A DNA stretch of 32,540 nucleotides from Thermoleophilaceae bacterium (GCA_016929195.1 JAFGJG010000009.1:1-32540); one strand, 5' to 3'. Counted from the stretch's first letter, positions 16,386-22,956 are shown. The notes: generated by a model not told the origin, from the letters alone. Translations and numbers: made by a program.

Positions 16386-17104
16386 AGCGTGTCGTCGCCC
16401 GGCCGGATGAACTGGATCTCGGGCACGATGCACGCGCGCGAGGTGCGGAGCAGGAACCGCACGCCCTCGGCGATGTCCTGCGGCTGGATCATGTCCTCCC
16501 GCTCCACGCCCTGAACCCAGTCGGTCATCGCGGTGTCGACGAAGCCGGGGCAGATCGCCGTGACCTGGATCCCGTCGCCCGAGAGCTCCTTGTGGAGGGC
16601 CTGGCTGAGGCCGACGACGCCGAACTTCGTGGCCGAGTAGGCGGCCAGCCAGCCCTGGCCGTGCTTGCCGGCGATCGAGGCGGTGTTCAGCATCAGCGCC
16701 TTGCCGTGCTCGGCGCCGGCCTCCTTGAGCAGCGGGATGCACTCGCGGGCGGTGATGTAGACGCCGCGGAGGTTCACGTCGAGCTGGATGTCGAGCTTCT
16801 TCGTCGGCGTGTCGGCGACCGGCGCGCCGATGCCGATGCCGGCGTTGTTGACGAGCACGTCGAGCCGGCCGAAGCGCTCGCGGTGGGAGTCGACGACGCC
16901 CTTGATGTCGTCCTCCTCCGTGACGTTGGCGGCCACCGCGTTGACGTCGATGCCCTCGTCGGCGAGCCCCTTCGCCGCCTCCTCGAGCTTGTCGGGGCGG
17001 CGCGCCGAGAGGGTGATCCCGTAGCCGTCCTGGCCGAGCGCGCGGGCGATCGCCAGGCCGATGCCGCTCGATCCTCCGGTGATGAGCGCCGCACGCGAGT
17101 CCAT
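16382..17104 (-). CDS. SDR-family NAD(P)-dependent oxidoreductase
   Basis: 240-residue classical short-chain dehydrogenase/reductase. The cofactor motif TGxxxGIG is ITGGSSGIG at residues 8-16, NNAGIG is at about 85, and the catalytic tetrad is represented by NTASIAG (Ser) and AYSATKFG (Tyr and Lys). ICPGFVDTAMTDWV follows as in the family. The Arg following the second strand (SARRPDKLEE) suggests NADPH preference. Substrate is unknown. TAGCCT lies 9 nt before the ATG on the minus strand, with no SD. The gene is divergent from the lipoprotein gene (41 bases between starts), and its stop shares CTAG 16382-16385 with the convergent hypothetical gene. Confidence 0.92.
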   Translation of the reverse strand: MDSRAALITGGSSGIGLAIARALGQDGYGITLSARRPDKLEEAAKGLADEGIDVNAVAANVTEEDDIKGVVDSHRERFGRLDVLVNNAGIGIGAPVADTPTKKLDIQLDVNLRGVYITARECIPLLKEAGAEHGKALMLNTASIAGKHGQGWLAAYSATKFGVVGLSQALHKELSGDGIQVTAICPGFVDTAMTDWVQGVEREDMIQPQDIAEGVRFLLRTSRACIVPEIQFIRPGDDTL

Positions 17105-17113
17105 GGCCGGAGC

Positions 17114-17136
17114 AGGCTATTTCAATTCCCTACGCT
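17114..17136. promoter_or_regulatory. Divergent -10-like elements between SDR and lipoprotein
   Basis: Minus strand: TAGCCT (17119-17114) ends 9 nt before the SDR ATG. Plus strand: TACGCT (17131-17136) ends 9 nt before the lipoprotein GTG. Both gaps lack an SD, so both genes look leaderless. AT content rises locally (TATTTCAATT). Functional status is inferred. Confidence 0.45.
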
Positions 17137-17145
17137 TGGCATCCC

Positions 17146-18129
17146 GTGCGCGCGCGAGTCGCCCTCCTGACGTCTCTGGTGCTCGCCGTCGGGCTCGTCG
17201 CCGGCTGCGGCGGGGCCTCGGACGACGACCCGGGGGGCGCGCCGCCGGAGGTCAACCTCAAGGACTTTCCCGCCGCCCAGGGGCGCAGCCTGAAGCAGCT
17301 GCTGGCCAAGCTGGACCAGGGCGGGCCGGTGCTCGCGCCGTCGGTGTCGGAGCTGCAGGTCGGGAAGAACCGGTTCGGCTTCGGCCTCTTCGACCGCTCT
17401 CGCAAGGCGATCACGAACGCGCCCGCGGTCATCTACTACGCGCCGGTGGGCGGCGGCCCGGCCGTCGGCCCCGTCAAGGCGCGCTTCGAGTCGCTCGCCG
17501 TGAAGCCCCAGTTCCAGAGCCAGACCTCGGCGCGCGATCCCGACTCGGCCAGCCACGTCTACGTCGCGGACATCGACTTCCCCAAGGCGGGGGACTACGA
17601 CGTGATCGGGATGGCGCGGCTCGACAACCGCCTGGTCGCCGCGCTGCCCGTGAGCGGGCCGACGGTGGTGAAGAAAGAGAGCACCGTGGCGAACGTGGGC
17701 GATCCCGCGCCCGTCATCCACACGCCGACGCCGGCGGACGTGGGCGGCGACCTCACGCAGATCGACACGCGCCAGCCGCCCGCCAAGGATCTGCACGAGG
17801 TCGACTTCGCGGACGTCGTCGGCAAGAAGCCGATCGTGCTCCTGTTCGCCACGCCGCTCCTGTGCCAGAGCCGCGTCTGCGGCCCGGTGGCGGACATCAC
17901 GGAGGAGGTGAGGTCGGAACGCGGCGACGACGCCGACTTCATCCACATGGAGGTCTACAAGGACAACACGGTCGACAAGGGCTTCCGGCCGCAGCTCCTG
18001 GCATGGGGCCTGCGCTCGGAGCCCTGGCTGTTCACGATCGACGCTCAGGGCGAGGTCGCCGCGCGCCTCGAGGGCGCCTTCAGCGTGAAGGAGCTGAACG
18101 CGGCCGTCGACGCGGCGGTCAAGCGGTAG
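17146..18129 (+). CDS. Lipoprotein with C-terminal thioredoxin-like domain
   Basis: 327-residue predicted lipoprotein. The GTG start gives an RAR n-region, hydrophobic core and lipobox VAGC with Cys21, then a Gly/Asp linker. Residues about 50-180 look like a beta-rich extracellular domain (FGFGLFDRSRK, VYVADIDFPKAGDYDV). Residues about 205-327 resemble a redoxin fold: GKKPIVLLFATPLLCQS, Cys240-X4-Cys245, FIHMEVYKDN, PWLFTIDAQGEVAARLEG. The CX4C spacing differs from thioredoxin CXXC, so redox activity is uncertain; SCO1/SenC-like or peroxiredoxin-like relatives are alternatives. Acts presumably outside the membrane. Confidence 0.75.
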   Translation: MRARVALLTSLVLAVGLVAGCGGASDDDPGGAPPEVNLKDFPAAQGRSLKQLLAKLDQGGPVLAPSVSELQVGKNRFGFGLFDRSRKAITNAPAVIYYAPVGGGPAVGPVKARFESLAVKPQFQSQTSARDPDSASHVYVADIDFPKAGDYDVIGMARLDNRLVAALPVSGPTVVKKESTVANVGDPAPVIHTPTPADVGGDLTQIDTRQPPAKDLHEVDFADVVGKKPIVLLFATPLLCQSRVCGPVADITEEVRSERGDDADFIHMEVYKDNTVDKGFRPQLLAWGLRSEPWLFTIDAQGEVAARLEGAFSVKELNAAVDAAVKR

Positions 18130-18186
18130 GACCGAATCCGGACGGTTTGGCGCATGCGGCGCGCCGGCCGCGGGTATCTCGCGGGC

Positions 18187-18327
18187 ATGAGCACTGATGG
18201 AGCAGTGATCCGCAGGATGGGCCTCGCGCAGCACAGCGCCCGAATGGCGCGTGCGCGCAACGAGTCGCCTCGGCGCAAGGCGCAGGCGAGCGTGATCGCC
18301 TTCCGGCGGCGGCGCCCGCAAGCCTGA
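18187..18327 (+). CDS. Possible 46-residue basic microprotein
   Basis: An ATG-initiated frame encodes 46 residues, very rich in Arg/Lys and Ala, ending in FRRRRPQA. It is too short to recognise, and high GC makes chance frames common. CGGGTATCT precedes the ATG and contains GGTATCT, but no convincing SD or -10 spacing. It fills part of the 398-base gap between the lipoprotein and tRNA-Met; the remainder holds only the stem-loop noted separately. Confidence 0.25.
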   Translation: MSTDGAVIRRMGLAQHSARMARARNESPRRKAQASVIAFRRRRPQA

Positions 18328-18440
18328 CGACGTACATGGCGCGGACGGGAACGCGGCCACCGGCCGGTCGACCCGCTCCTGAGACTCCCTGCGGCGCCTC
18401 GTGGCGAGAAGCCAATGGGGCCCCCGCCCGCGCAGCTCCA

Positions 18441-18474
18441 CAGTAGGTCAGTCTTTCCTGACCCGCCACTACTG
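18441..18474. other. Nested inverted repeat upstream of tRNA-Met
   Basis: CAGTAG (18441-18446) pairs with CTACTG (18469-18474), and the adjoining GTCAG (18447-18451) pairs with CTGAC (18458-18462) around a TCTTTC loop; CCGCCA bulges on one side. This makes an 11-bp interrupted hairpin 54 bases before the tRNA. It could be a transcript terminator without a U-run, a protein site, or part of an RNA. No function is evident. Confidence 0.4.
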
Positions 18475-18527
18475 GCGCGTGCGCGCTTGGGGGAGACCGG
18501 CTGAGCGCGGCTCTAGGATGGCCGCGA

Positions 18528-18600
18528 GGGCCGGTAGCTCAGCGGTTAGAGCAGCGGACTCATAATCCGTCGGTCCCAGGTTCGAATCCTGGCCGGCCCA
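18528..18600 (+). tRNA. tRNA-Met (CAT); integration site of the adjacent element
   Basis: 73-nt cloverleaf: acceptor GGGCCGG/CCGGCCC with discriminator A; D arm GCTC/GAGC; anticodon stem GCGGA/TCCGT with loop CTCATAA and anticodon CAT; T arm CCAGG/CCTGG with loop TTCGAAT. CAT could also mark tRNA-Ile2 (lysidine-modified); elongator Met is the default call. TAGGAT at 18514-18519 ends 8 nt before the first base, a likely -10. Bases 18558-18600 are repeated exactly at 22576-22618, so the gene was rebuilt by an integrating element. Confidence 0.93.
18558..18600 (+). repeat. attL, left copy of the 43-bp repeat
   Basis: It starts with ACTCATAATCCG and ends with GGCCGGCCCA, covering the anticodon loop, T arm and acceptor 3' strand. 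Identity with 22576-22618 is complete, and the flanks diverge immediately (C versus T at the right side). Confidence 0.9.
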
Positions 18601-18623
18601 CCTAAAACGCCTGCAAAGCAGCG

Positions 18624-18638
18624 GGTCCGGGGCGGACC
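18624..18638. promoter_or_regulatory. GGTCCG-ggg-CGGACC dyad just inside attL
   Basis: Perfect 6-bp arms around GGG, 24 bases inside the element. It could be the tRNA transcript terminator, a directionality-factor or repressor site. No partner protein is identifiable. Confidence 0.3.
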
Positions 18639-18650
18639 AGGGCTCGGGCG

Positions 18651-18668
18651 TCTCCCCGATATCTCCCC
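18651..18668 (+). repeat. Paired TCTCCCC direct repeats (possible integrase arm sites, left)
   Basis: TCTCCCC occurs at 18651-18657 and 18662-18668, an 11-base period, about 50 bases inside attL. A similar pair occurs at the right end of the element. Short paired direct repeats flanking the core are typical of arm-type sites bound by the N-terminal domain of tyrosine integrases. The repeats are seen; the role is inferred. Confidence 0.4.
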
Positions 18669-18704
18669 AAACGAATGGTCACGCGGGGGCGTAGCTTCGG
18701 TCGC

Positions 18705-18890
18705 ATGGCCACCGCCACGCACGGCTACTTCCCCCGCACGGCCGGCAGGTACCGCACCCGCTGCACCCACTGGTCTGGGTGTGGCGAGCAGGCGGAGCCT
18801 GGCTGGGCGTTCTGCGAGACGCACCACGGCGAGGTGGTGGCGCGCGGCGAGCGCCTGAAGAACACCCCGAATTCGTGGAGGAACCGATGA
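18705..18890 (+). CDS. Element gene 1: small zinc-knuckle-like protein
   Basis: 61-residue protein from ATG 18705, chosen because TAGCTT (18692-18697) ends 7 nt before it; an upstream ATG at 18675 would add 10 residues. Cys20, Cys26, Cys37 and His40/41 (RCTHWSGCGEQ, then WAFCETHHGE) form a likely single zinc site. The N-terminus is aromatic/basic. Function is unknown; small zinc proteins of this sort are frequent in actinophage early regions. It is the first gene of a tightly overlapping set and overlaps the next ATG by 4 bases. Confidence 0.55.
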   Translation: MATATHGYFPRTAGRYRTRCTHWSGCGEQAEPGWAFCETHHGEVVARGERLKNTPNSWRNR

Positions 18891-19120
18891 GTGATGACCT
18901 GGTGCGCCAGCTGCGCGACGCCGGTTATGAAGATGAGGCCGACTCGATCGAGCGCAGGGGGCTGATCGGCCAGCTGCGCGAGGCTGGGCGCGACGACCTG
19001 GCCGACCGGCTCGGCAGCCGGGAGGCAGACGACGGAGGGCCGGCTTCGGACGAGGACGCAGAGCTCACCGCTGTGGTGGCGGCGCTCGACAGAGATGTTC
19101 CGGACTGGCGGCGGCGATGA
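18887..19120 (+). CDS. Element gene 2: acidic protein with two internal repeats
   Basis: 77 residues, strongly charged. Two adjacent copies of an about 18-residue helical unit are visible: RQLRDAGYEDEADSIERR and GQLREAGRDDLADRLGSR, sharing QLR(D/E)AG-x-x-D-x-AD. The C-terminus is acidic and ends VPDWRRR. GTGGAGG, 5 bases before the ATG, is a good SD, and the ATG overlaps the gene 1 stop as ATGA. No family is recognised. The repeat could form a small helical adaptor. Confidence 0.55.
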   Translation: MSDDLVRQLRDAGYEDEADSIERRGLIGQLREAGRDDLADRLGSREADDGGPASDEDAELTAVVAALDRDVPDWRRR

Positions 19121-19362
19121 GGCGCAACCCGTTCAATGTGAACGCGAACCCGCCGGGCGCCGGTTCGCACATGTCTGACCGGTCCAGCTTCGACGCCCGG
19201 GCGCTGTGGGGCACCGACCCGAAGGACGAGGCCGACGAGGCCCCCGCTTGGGCCGAGGGCATGCACCTCGTGCCGGCGGAAACGACCGACGACTTGATCC
19301 AGGCCATGTATCCGGGCGCGAAGCCATACCGGCCAAGGGGAGGCGAGAACGATGGGACGTAA
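19117..19362 (+). CDS. Element gene 3: unknown, NPFN-type N-terminus
   Basis: 81 residues, starting RRNPFNVNANPPGAG, with a Trp/Asp/Glu-rich middle (RALWGTDPKDEADE, AWAEGMHLVP) and a C-terminal DDLIQAMYPGAKPYRP. No domain is recognised. Its ATG overlaps the gene 2 stop by 4 bases. A nearly identical 40-base copy of the 5' coding segment (36 of 40 matches) lies outside the element at 24262-24301, which marks related mobile DNA there. Confidence 0.5.
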   Translation: MRRNPFNVNANPPGAGSHMSDRSSFDARALWGTDPKDEADEAPAWAEGMHLVPAETTDDLIQAMYPGAKPYRPRGGENDGT

Positions 19363-19984
19363 GACCGCTTGGGAGGAACGGGCGACGCTCGAAGAGAAGG
19401 CCGTAGCCGACGCTGGTCGCGCGAGGGACGCGGCGCTGCGGCTCGAGGCTGGCAGGGCGAAGGCCAAGGACGCCCACGACCGGCTCGTCGCCGCGCACCG
19501 CGACGGCAACGACAGCCGCGAGATCGAACGCGCCAAGCAGGCGATCCGCAAGACGGGCGAGGACCTCCAGTTCCTCAAGGCCGAAGCCCAAGGATTGGCG
19601 CAGCGGGCCGCCGCCAAGCAGCAGATCGCCAACTTCGACGTCACAGACAACAGCCGGCTGCTCGACGAGCTCAGGCCCGGGGCCACAGAGGTCCGCGACC
19701 GGCTGGCGGCCGCGTTCGCCGCCCTCCCCGAGATCGCCGCCGAATACGACCGCTACGTCACCAAGGCATCAGCGCTCGTGTCGGCGGCAGGAAAGTCGCC
19801 GAGGGAGGAGGGCCCGGACGGCCACGGCCTCGACCAGCTACTCCAAGCGATCCGACAGCAGCTCAACACCCGCGAGATCCCCGTGCCGCTGCCGCACGGT
19901 CGGCACAGCGCCTGGGTCGAGCAGCAGAACCAGGCAGCCGCCAAGGCCCAGGCCCGCGAATCAGCGACGGCGAGGGCCGCCTGA
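19352..19984 (+). CDS. Element gene 4: coiled-coil protein
   Basis: 210 residues. Residues about 5-110 are a long Ala/Glu/Arg/Lys heptad-like helix (EERATLEEKAVADAG, REIERAKQAIRKTGEDL, FLKAEAQGLAQRAAAK). A second helical part follows (LLDELRPGATEVRDRLAAAF), then a proline-containing break (EIPVPLPHGRHSAW) and an Ala/Gln-rich tail. No enzyme motif is visible. It overlaps gene 3 by 11 bases and ends one base into the HNH start. Coiled-coil proteins beside HNH nucleases occur in phage packaging/scaffold regions and in defence loci; neither can be chosen here. Confidence 0.55.
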   Translation: MGRKTAWEERATLEEKAVADAGRARDAALRLEAGRAKAKDAHDRLVAAHRDGNDSREIERAKQAIRKTGEDLQFLKAEAQGLAQRAAAKQQIANFDVTDNSRLLDELRPGATEVRDRLAAAFAALPEIAAEYDRYVTKASALVSAAGKSPREEGPDGHGLDQLLQAIRQQLNTREIPVPLPHGRHSAWVEQQNQAAAKAQARESATARAA

Positions 19985-20307
19985 TGCCCTTCCGGCGGTG
20001 CATGGAGTGTCGGCAGCTGGTGCCGCTCGGGGAGTGGCAGCAGCACCGCAACAGCCACCGCGGGAACGACAACCGTGGCTGGTCGGCCCGCAACCGGTCA
20101 GACCAACGCAGATTCCGCACCGCCGTCCTCAAACGCGACGGCAACCAATGCAGAGCTCTCCTGGAGAGTGGTCAACGCTGCCCGGTCCGGGTCGGGCTGG
20201 TCGCACATCACACGGTTCCCCTGCACCGTGGCGGCGACTTCGATCCGGCCGGCGGCGTGACCCTCTGCGAACACCACCACCGAGAGGTGGACACCTATGC
20301 CCGGTGA
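19984..20307 (+). CDS. Element gene 5: HNH endonuclease with N-terminal zinc finger
   Basis: 107 residues. An N-terminal Cys6-X2-Cys9-X11-His21-X3-His25 finger (CMECRQL...HRNSH) precedes an HNH core: LKRDGNQC, then VAHHTVPLHRGGDF (His75-His76), GGVTLCEHHHRE. The Cys56, Cys66, Cys95 and His98 positions suggest a structural zinc in the nuclease. HNH nucleases nick or cut DNA using one metal ion; those next to phage att sites often assist packaging or homing. The ATG overlaps the gene 4 stop by one base (TGATG), so synthesis is coupled. The convergent NTF2-like gene ends 4 bases beyond. Confidence 0.8.
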   Translation: MPFRRCMECRQLVPLGEWQQHRNSHRGNDNRGWSARNRSDQRRFRTAVLKRDGNQCRALLESGQRCPVRVGLVAHHTVPLHRGGDFDPAGGVTLCEHHHREVDTYAR

Positions 20308-20311
20308 CGTC

Positions 20312-20707
20312 CTACGCGGCCGCTTCCGTCGCCGCGGCAACACTCGTGAAGGTCTCGACCTTCGCGGCCAGGCCGTCGTCATCGATTGTCCACATCCAAA
20401 CCATGGACGTGGACAACGCGATGTCGCTGCCGCTCCCGTGCGTGACCAATCTCGCCGGTGCGATCACCTTGTTGCCGACGGCGATGAACTCCCCGGGCTC
20501 GACGCGGAGGTCTACGGCCTCAACCTGGCTCTCCCACACGGCCCGGAGCTCCTCCTTCCCGCGTACGACAGGCGAGTCGGCCTCAGCTTGCGACAGGAAC
20601 CGCTCCCACGTGATGTCGTCGCTCACGGCGGCCAGCGCGGCGTCGAAGTCACGCCGGTTAAAGGCGTCGATGCCTTCTCGGATCAGCTCGATGTTCCGCT
20701 CAGACAT
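20312..20707 (-). CDS. SnoaL/NTF2-like protein (single domain), inside the element
   Basis: 131 residues with the usual layout: N-terminal SERNIELIREGIDAFNRRDFDAAL, DDITWE, VRGKEELRAVWESQ, then a curved sheet (IAVGNKVIAPARLVT, SMVWMWTIDDDGLAAKVETF). NTF2-like folds form a hydrophobic pocket and act as isomerases, hydrolases, cyclases or binding proteins; no catalytic residue can be assigned here. It lacks the C-terminal AVGLS tag of its chromosomal relatives. The start is ATG 20707, preceded by GATACT at 7 nt, the hexamer common to the paralogues. The overlapping + strand frame is rejected. Confidence 0.8.
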   Translation of the reverse strand: MSERNIELIREGIDAFNRRDFDAALAAVSDDITWERFLSQAEADSPVVRGKEELRAVWESQVEAVDLRVEPGEFIAVGNKVIAPARLVTHGSGSDIALSTSMVWMWTIDDDGLAAKVETFTSVAAATEAAA

Positions 20708-20714
20708 CCGGCGC

Positions 20715-20720
20715 AGTATC
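20715..20720 (-). promoter_or_regulatory. GATACT element 7 nt before the element NTF2-like gene
   Basis: Reads GATACT on the minus strand, ending 7 nt before the ATG. The same hexamer precedes four other NTF2-like genes here at 7-9 nt. Inferred -10 of a leaderless promoter. Bases 20825-21002 further upstream hold no gene I can support. Confidence 0.5.
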
Positions 20721-21002
20721 GCGGACAGGGCGCCCGTGCCGGCCGCCGGGACTGGCACCCGGCGATGTTGGGAGTGGCGGACGCGGGCTACCAATCCGAT
20801 CGACAGACGGTCAGCAATGCTTGAGGCGATTCCCCTGACCGACTGGCACCCGTTCCACGAAGGGGGGCTACGCCAGCCACACCAGCTGTACGTCCTGGCA
20901 CCCGCCCCTACCTGTCCTCACGACAGAGCAGCCACTAAGCGTTTTTCAGCTGGCCCCGGGACGTTCGAACCAAACCCCAACGAGGATGATCGCTCGCGAG
21001 TC

Positions 21003-21540
21003 CTAGTCGTTGCTTCTCTGCCGGACGCAGCGGACCATGGCGTGCCGGTGGGTGACCGGGGTTCCGTACCAAGCCCGGAATGCGGCGGGGCCGTGTGCGG
21101 CCCGGATGAAGAGGCATTCCTGGCGGGCTTGGTGGATCACGTAGCTGACGCAGTCACCCTGGGTTTGGAAGGCGGGGTAGTTCCGCCAGCCGCCGTTCTT
21201 GCAGTCGCCCTTCGACACGGGGAATGGCGTCGCGTCCACGATCACGATGTCCCCGCTGCGCACCTCACTGCCGGCCCTGAAGTCGGTGCAATCGGGCTCA
21301 GCGCCCGACGTGTTCAGATGGTCGAGGGTGTAGCGATCGGGCTGACCAGCGCCGCCGTCGGTCAAGTCCCACTCCCCGGTCCAGCCCACCAGGCTCGGAT
21401 CGGTGCTCTCGACGATGCGGAAGCCGACAGCCGCCGTGTTGGCTTCGACGCGCAAGCAGGTGACCTCCGATCGGTGCCGGAATTCTCCAGGCCCGACGAG
21501 CACGACGGAGCCGCCCGGGTCTTCTCCCGAGGCTAACGCC
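21003..21540 (-). pseudogene. Truncated secreted-protein gene (GWxNYxxFxxQGDCVSYV type)
   Basis: The open frame from GTG 21503 encodes 166 residues with VTCLRVEANTAAVGF, GQPDRYTLDHLN and DCKNGGWRNYPAFQTQGDCVSYV, a pattern I recall from short secreted actinobacterial proteins. Those normally start with a signal peptide. Here the similarity continues upstream of the GTG (GEDPGGSVV, to about 21540) with no in-frame start, and stops where the integrase gene begins. The C-terminus also runs on beyond the usual end, just after the QGDC motif, into an unrelated Arg/His-rich tail. Both ends therefore look broken, probably by assembly of the element. Family memory is the weaker part of this call. Confidence 0.5.
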
Positions 21541-21547
21541 CAGGCAA

Positions 21548-22540
21548 TTGGGCGAAAAGAAGGCCGATCTGGTGCGTTTCAGGGAGTGGCTGCGGTACGT
21601 CGAACACGACCGGGGCCGGAAGCGTTCGACGGTCCGCGACTTCCGCAACGCGGTCAGCGGGCGGCTGGTGCCCGAGTTTGGCGACGCGCGTGTGGAGGAC
21701 GTGGACGTGGAGCGGGTCGATCGTTGGCGGTCCCAACTACTTGCGGAGGCGGGTCTGAGCCCTCGCACCGTGAACAAGCTGCTGGTGATCCTCAGCGGGA
21801 TCTTCAAACGGGCCGGGCGGGTGTACGGGCTCGGGAGGAACCCGGTTGCCCAGGTGGACCGCCAGCCCCAGAAACGGTCGGACGACTTCCGGACCCTCAC
21901 GGCCGGCGAGGTTGTGCAGCTGGCAGCCGCGGCCGAGTCGGACCAGGACGCCGTGATGTTCGTCGTAGCAGCGTTCACCGGGTTGCGGCTCGGGGAGCTG
22001 CGGGCGTTGACGTGGGGGGACGTGGACTTCACGAAGGCGCTGCTTCACGTCCGCCGGTCGTACACGAAGGGTGCGGAGGGGCTGCCGAAGTCGGGCAAGG
22101 TGCGGAGCGTCCCTCTGATCGACCGGGCGGCGCGCGCCCTGGACGGGCTGAGCCGCCGCGACCACTTCACGGGCCGCGACGACTTGGTGTTCTGCACGTC
22201 GACCGGCGGGTTCGTGGACGACACGAAGCTGCGCCGCCGCTACTACGCGGCGCTTCAGCGCGCCGGACTGCACAGGATCCGCTTCCACGACCTGCGGCAC
22301 GTGTTCGGCACGATCGCGGTGCAGGCGTTCCCGCTCAGCGACGTCAAGGCTTACATGGGCCACAAGGACATTTCGACGACGATGGTCTACGTCCACCACG
22401 TCCCGCAGCACGAAGCCGCCGACCGACTCGGGCAGGTGGTGGAGGCGGCGACCGACCCGTTCGCCGGGAACGTCTCCCCAAATGTCTCCCGAACTGAGGA
22501 GAACTCAGCAGTTCTGAGCGCAACCAGGTCTGCGGTCTAG
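21548..22540 (+). CDS. int: Tyrosine-type site-specific integrase
   Basis: 330-residue phage-type integrase that would insert the element at tRNA-Met. It has a SAM-like core-binding domain (about 5-105: FREWLRYVEHDRGRKRST, SPRTVNKLLVILSGIF) and a catalytic domain with Arg147 (TGLRLGEL), Lys184, His247 and Arg250 (FHDLRH), His272 (MGHKDIST) and Tyr281 (VYVHH). All nucleophile and activator residues are present. The proposed start is TTG 21548; GTG 21570 is an alternative. No separate arm-binding N-terminal domain is obvious, but residues 1-20 are short and basic. The C-terminal tail NVSPNVSRTEE is encoded by the TCTCCC repeat pair. It ends 35 bases before attR. Confidence 0.92.
   Translation: MGEKKADLVRFREWLRYVEHDRGRKRSTVRDFRNAVSGRLVPEFGDARVEDVDVERVDRWRSQLLAEAGLSPRTVNKLLVILSGIFKRAGRVYGLGRNPVAQVDRQPQKRSDDFRTLTAGEVVQLAAAAESDQDAVMFVVAAFTGLRLGELRALTWGDVDFTKALLHVRRSYTKGAEGLPKSGKVRSVPLIDRAARALDGLSRRDHFTGRDDLVFCTSTGGFVDDTKLRRRYYAALQRAGLHRIRFHDLRHVFGTIAVQAFPLSDVKAYMGHKDISTTMVYVHHVPQHEAADRLGQVVEAATDPFAGNVSPNVSRTEENSAVLSATRSAV
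22473..22491 (+). repeat. Paired TCTCCC-C/G repeats in the integrase 3' end (possible arm sites, right)
   Basis: TCTCCCC at 22473-22479 and TCTCCCG at 22485-22491, period 12 bases, about 85-100 bases inside attR. They mirror the pair next to attL and encode the near-repeat NVSP-NVSR of the integrase tail. Role as integrase-binding sites is inferred. Confidence 0.4.
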
Positions 22541-22575
22541 AGCCGAATCTGACTGAGGACCGGCGGATCTAGAGA

Positions 22576-22618
22576 ACTCATAATCCGTCGGTCCCAGGTT
22601 CGAATCCTGGCCGGCCCA
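22576..22618 (+). repeat. attR, right copy of the 43-bp repeat
   Basis: Exact copy of 18558-18600. The 5' half of the tRNA is missing here, so it is not a functional tRNA. The following 225 bases (22619-22843) show no gene. Confidence 0.9.
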
Positions 22619-22843
22619 TCGGGTCTCATACGAAGGATTGTCGTCTTGGCCCCGTGCAGGCGGGGGGTCAGTGAGTGTCGGCGGCGGTCATTTGGGGGAT
22701 TCCGGCACTGAGCTCAACGAGGCGGTGTGGTTCGCGCCCGTAGGGGCCCCACATGCAGCTCGCGCCCCACTAGCGCTCCCCGGGATCGCGAGGACGGTGT
22801 GAACGCAGGCGGTCTCGATGGCGGCGGGCTCTTCCCGGTGTCG

Positions 22844-22951
22844 CTAGGACCGATAGGTGGCGAACACCTGGTGGCCGCCGGCGGCGAACTCGACGGTCGC
22901 GGCCCGCCTGATGCCGGAGGTTGCGCCCGTGATCAGGATCGCCTTCGTCAT
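22844..22951 (-). pseudogene. Truncated SDR gene (N-terminal 35 residues only)
   Basis: The frame encodes TKAILITGATSGIRRAATVE then FAAGGHQVFATYRS and stops. This is the beta-alpha-beta cofactor start of a short-chain dehydrogenase, with the second Gly of GIG replaced by Arg and the remaining about 200 residues absent. It lies 5 bases after the membrane-protein gene, so an intact ancestor was probably in its operon. No remainder of the SDR is visible in 22619-22843. Loss may relate to events at the neighbouring integration site. Confidence 0.7.
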
Positions 22952-22956
22952 CCCGC

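Larger units (their letters stand above)
18558..22618 (+). mobile_element. 4.06-kb tRNA-integrated element (tyrosine integrase type)
   Basis: A 43-bp perfect direct repeat of the tRNA-Met 3' part (anticodon loop to discriminator) bounds this segment, with a tyrosine integrase gene ending 35 bases before the right copy. Inside are a five-gene overlapping + strand cassette, a minus-strand NTF2-like gene and a degraded minus-strand secreted-protein gene. No excisionase, replication, conjugation, capsid or terminase gene was recognised, so it is probably a satellite-like or reduced integrative element, not an autonomous prophage. Boundaries are read directly from the repeat. Confidence 0.88.

Noticed and set aside
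20297-20824. 175-residue + strand frame over the element NTF2-like gene
   Set aside because: No recognisable motif, whereas the minus strand carries the NTF2-like signature and GATACT element.
22576-22618. Second tRNA-Met gene
   Set aside because: Only the 3' 43 bases are present; there is no acceptor 5' strand or D arm, so it is attR, not a tRNA.
18558-22618. Complete prophage
   Set aside because: No terminase, portal, capsid, tail, lysis or replication gene was recognised in the 4 kb.
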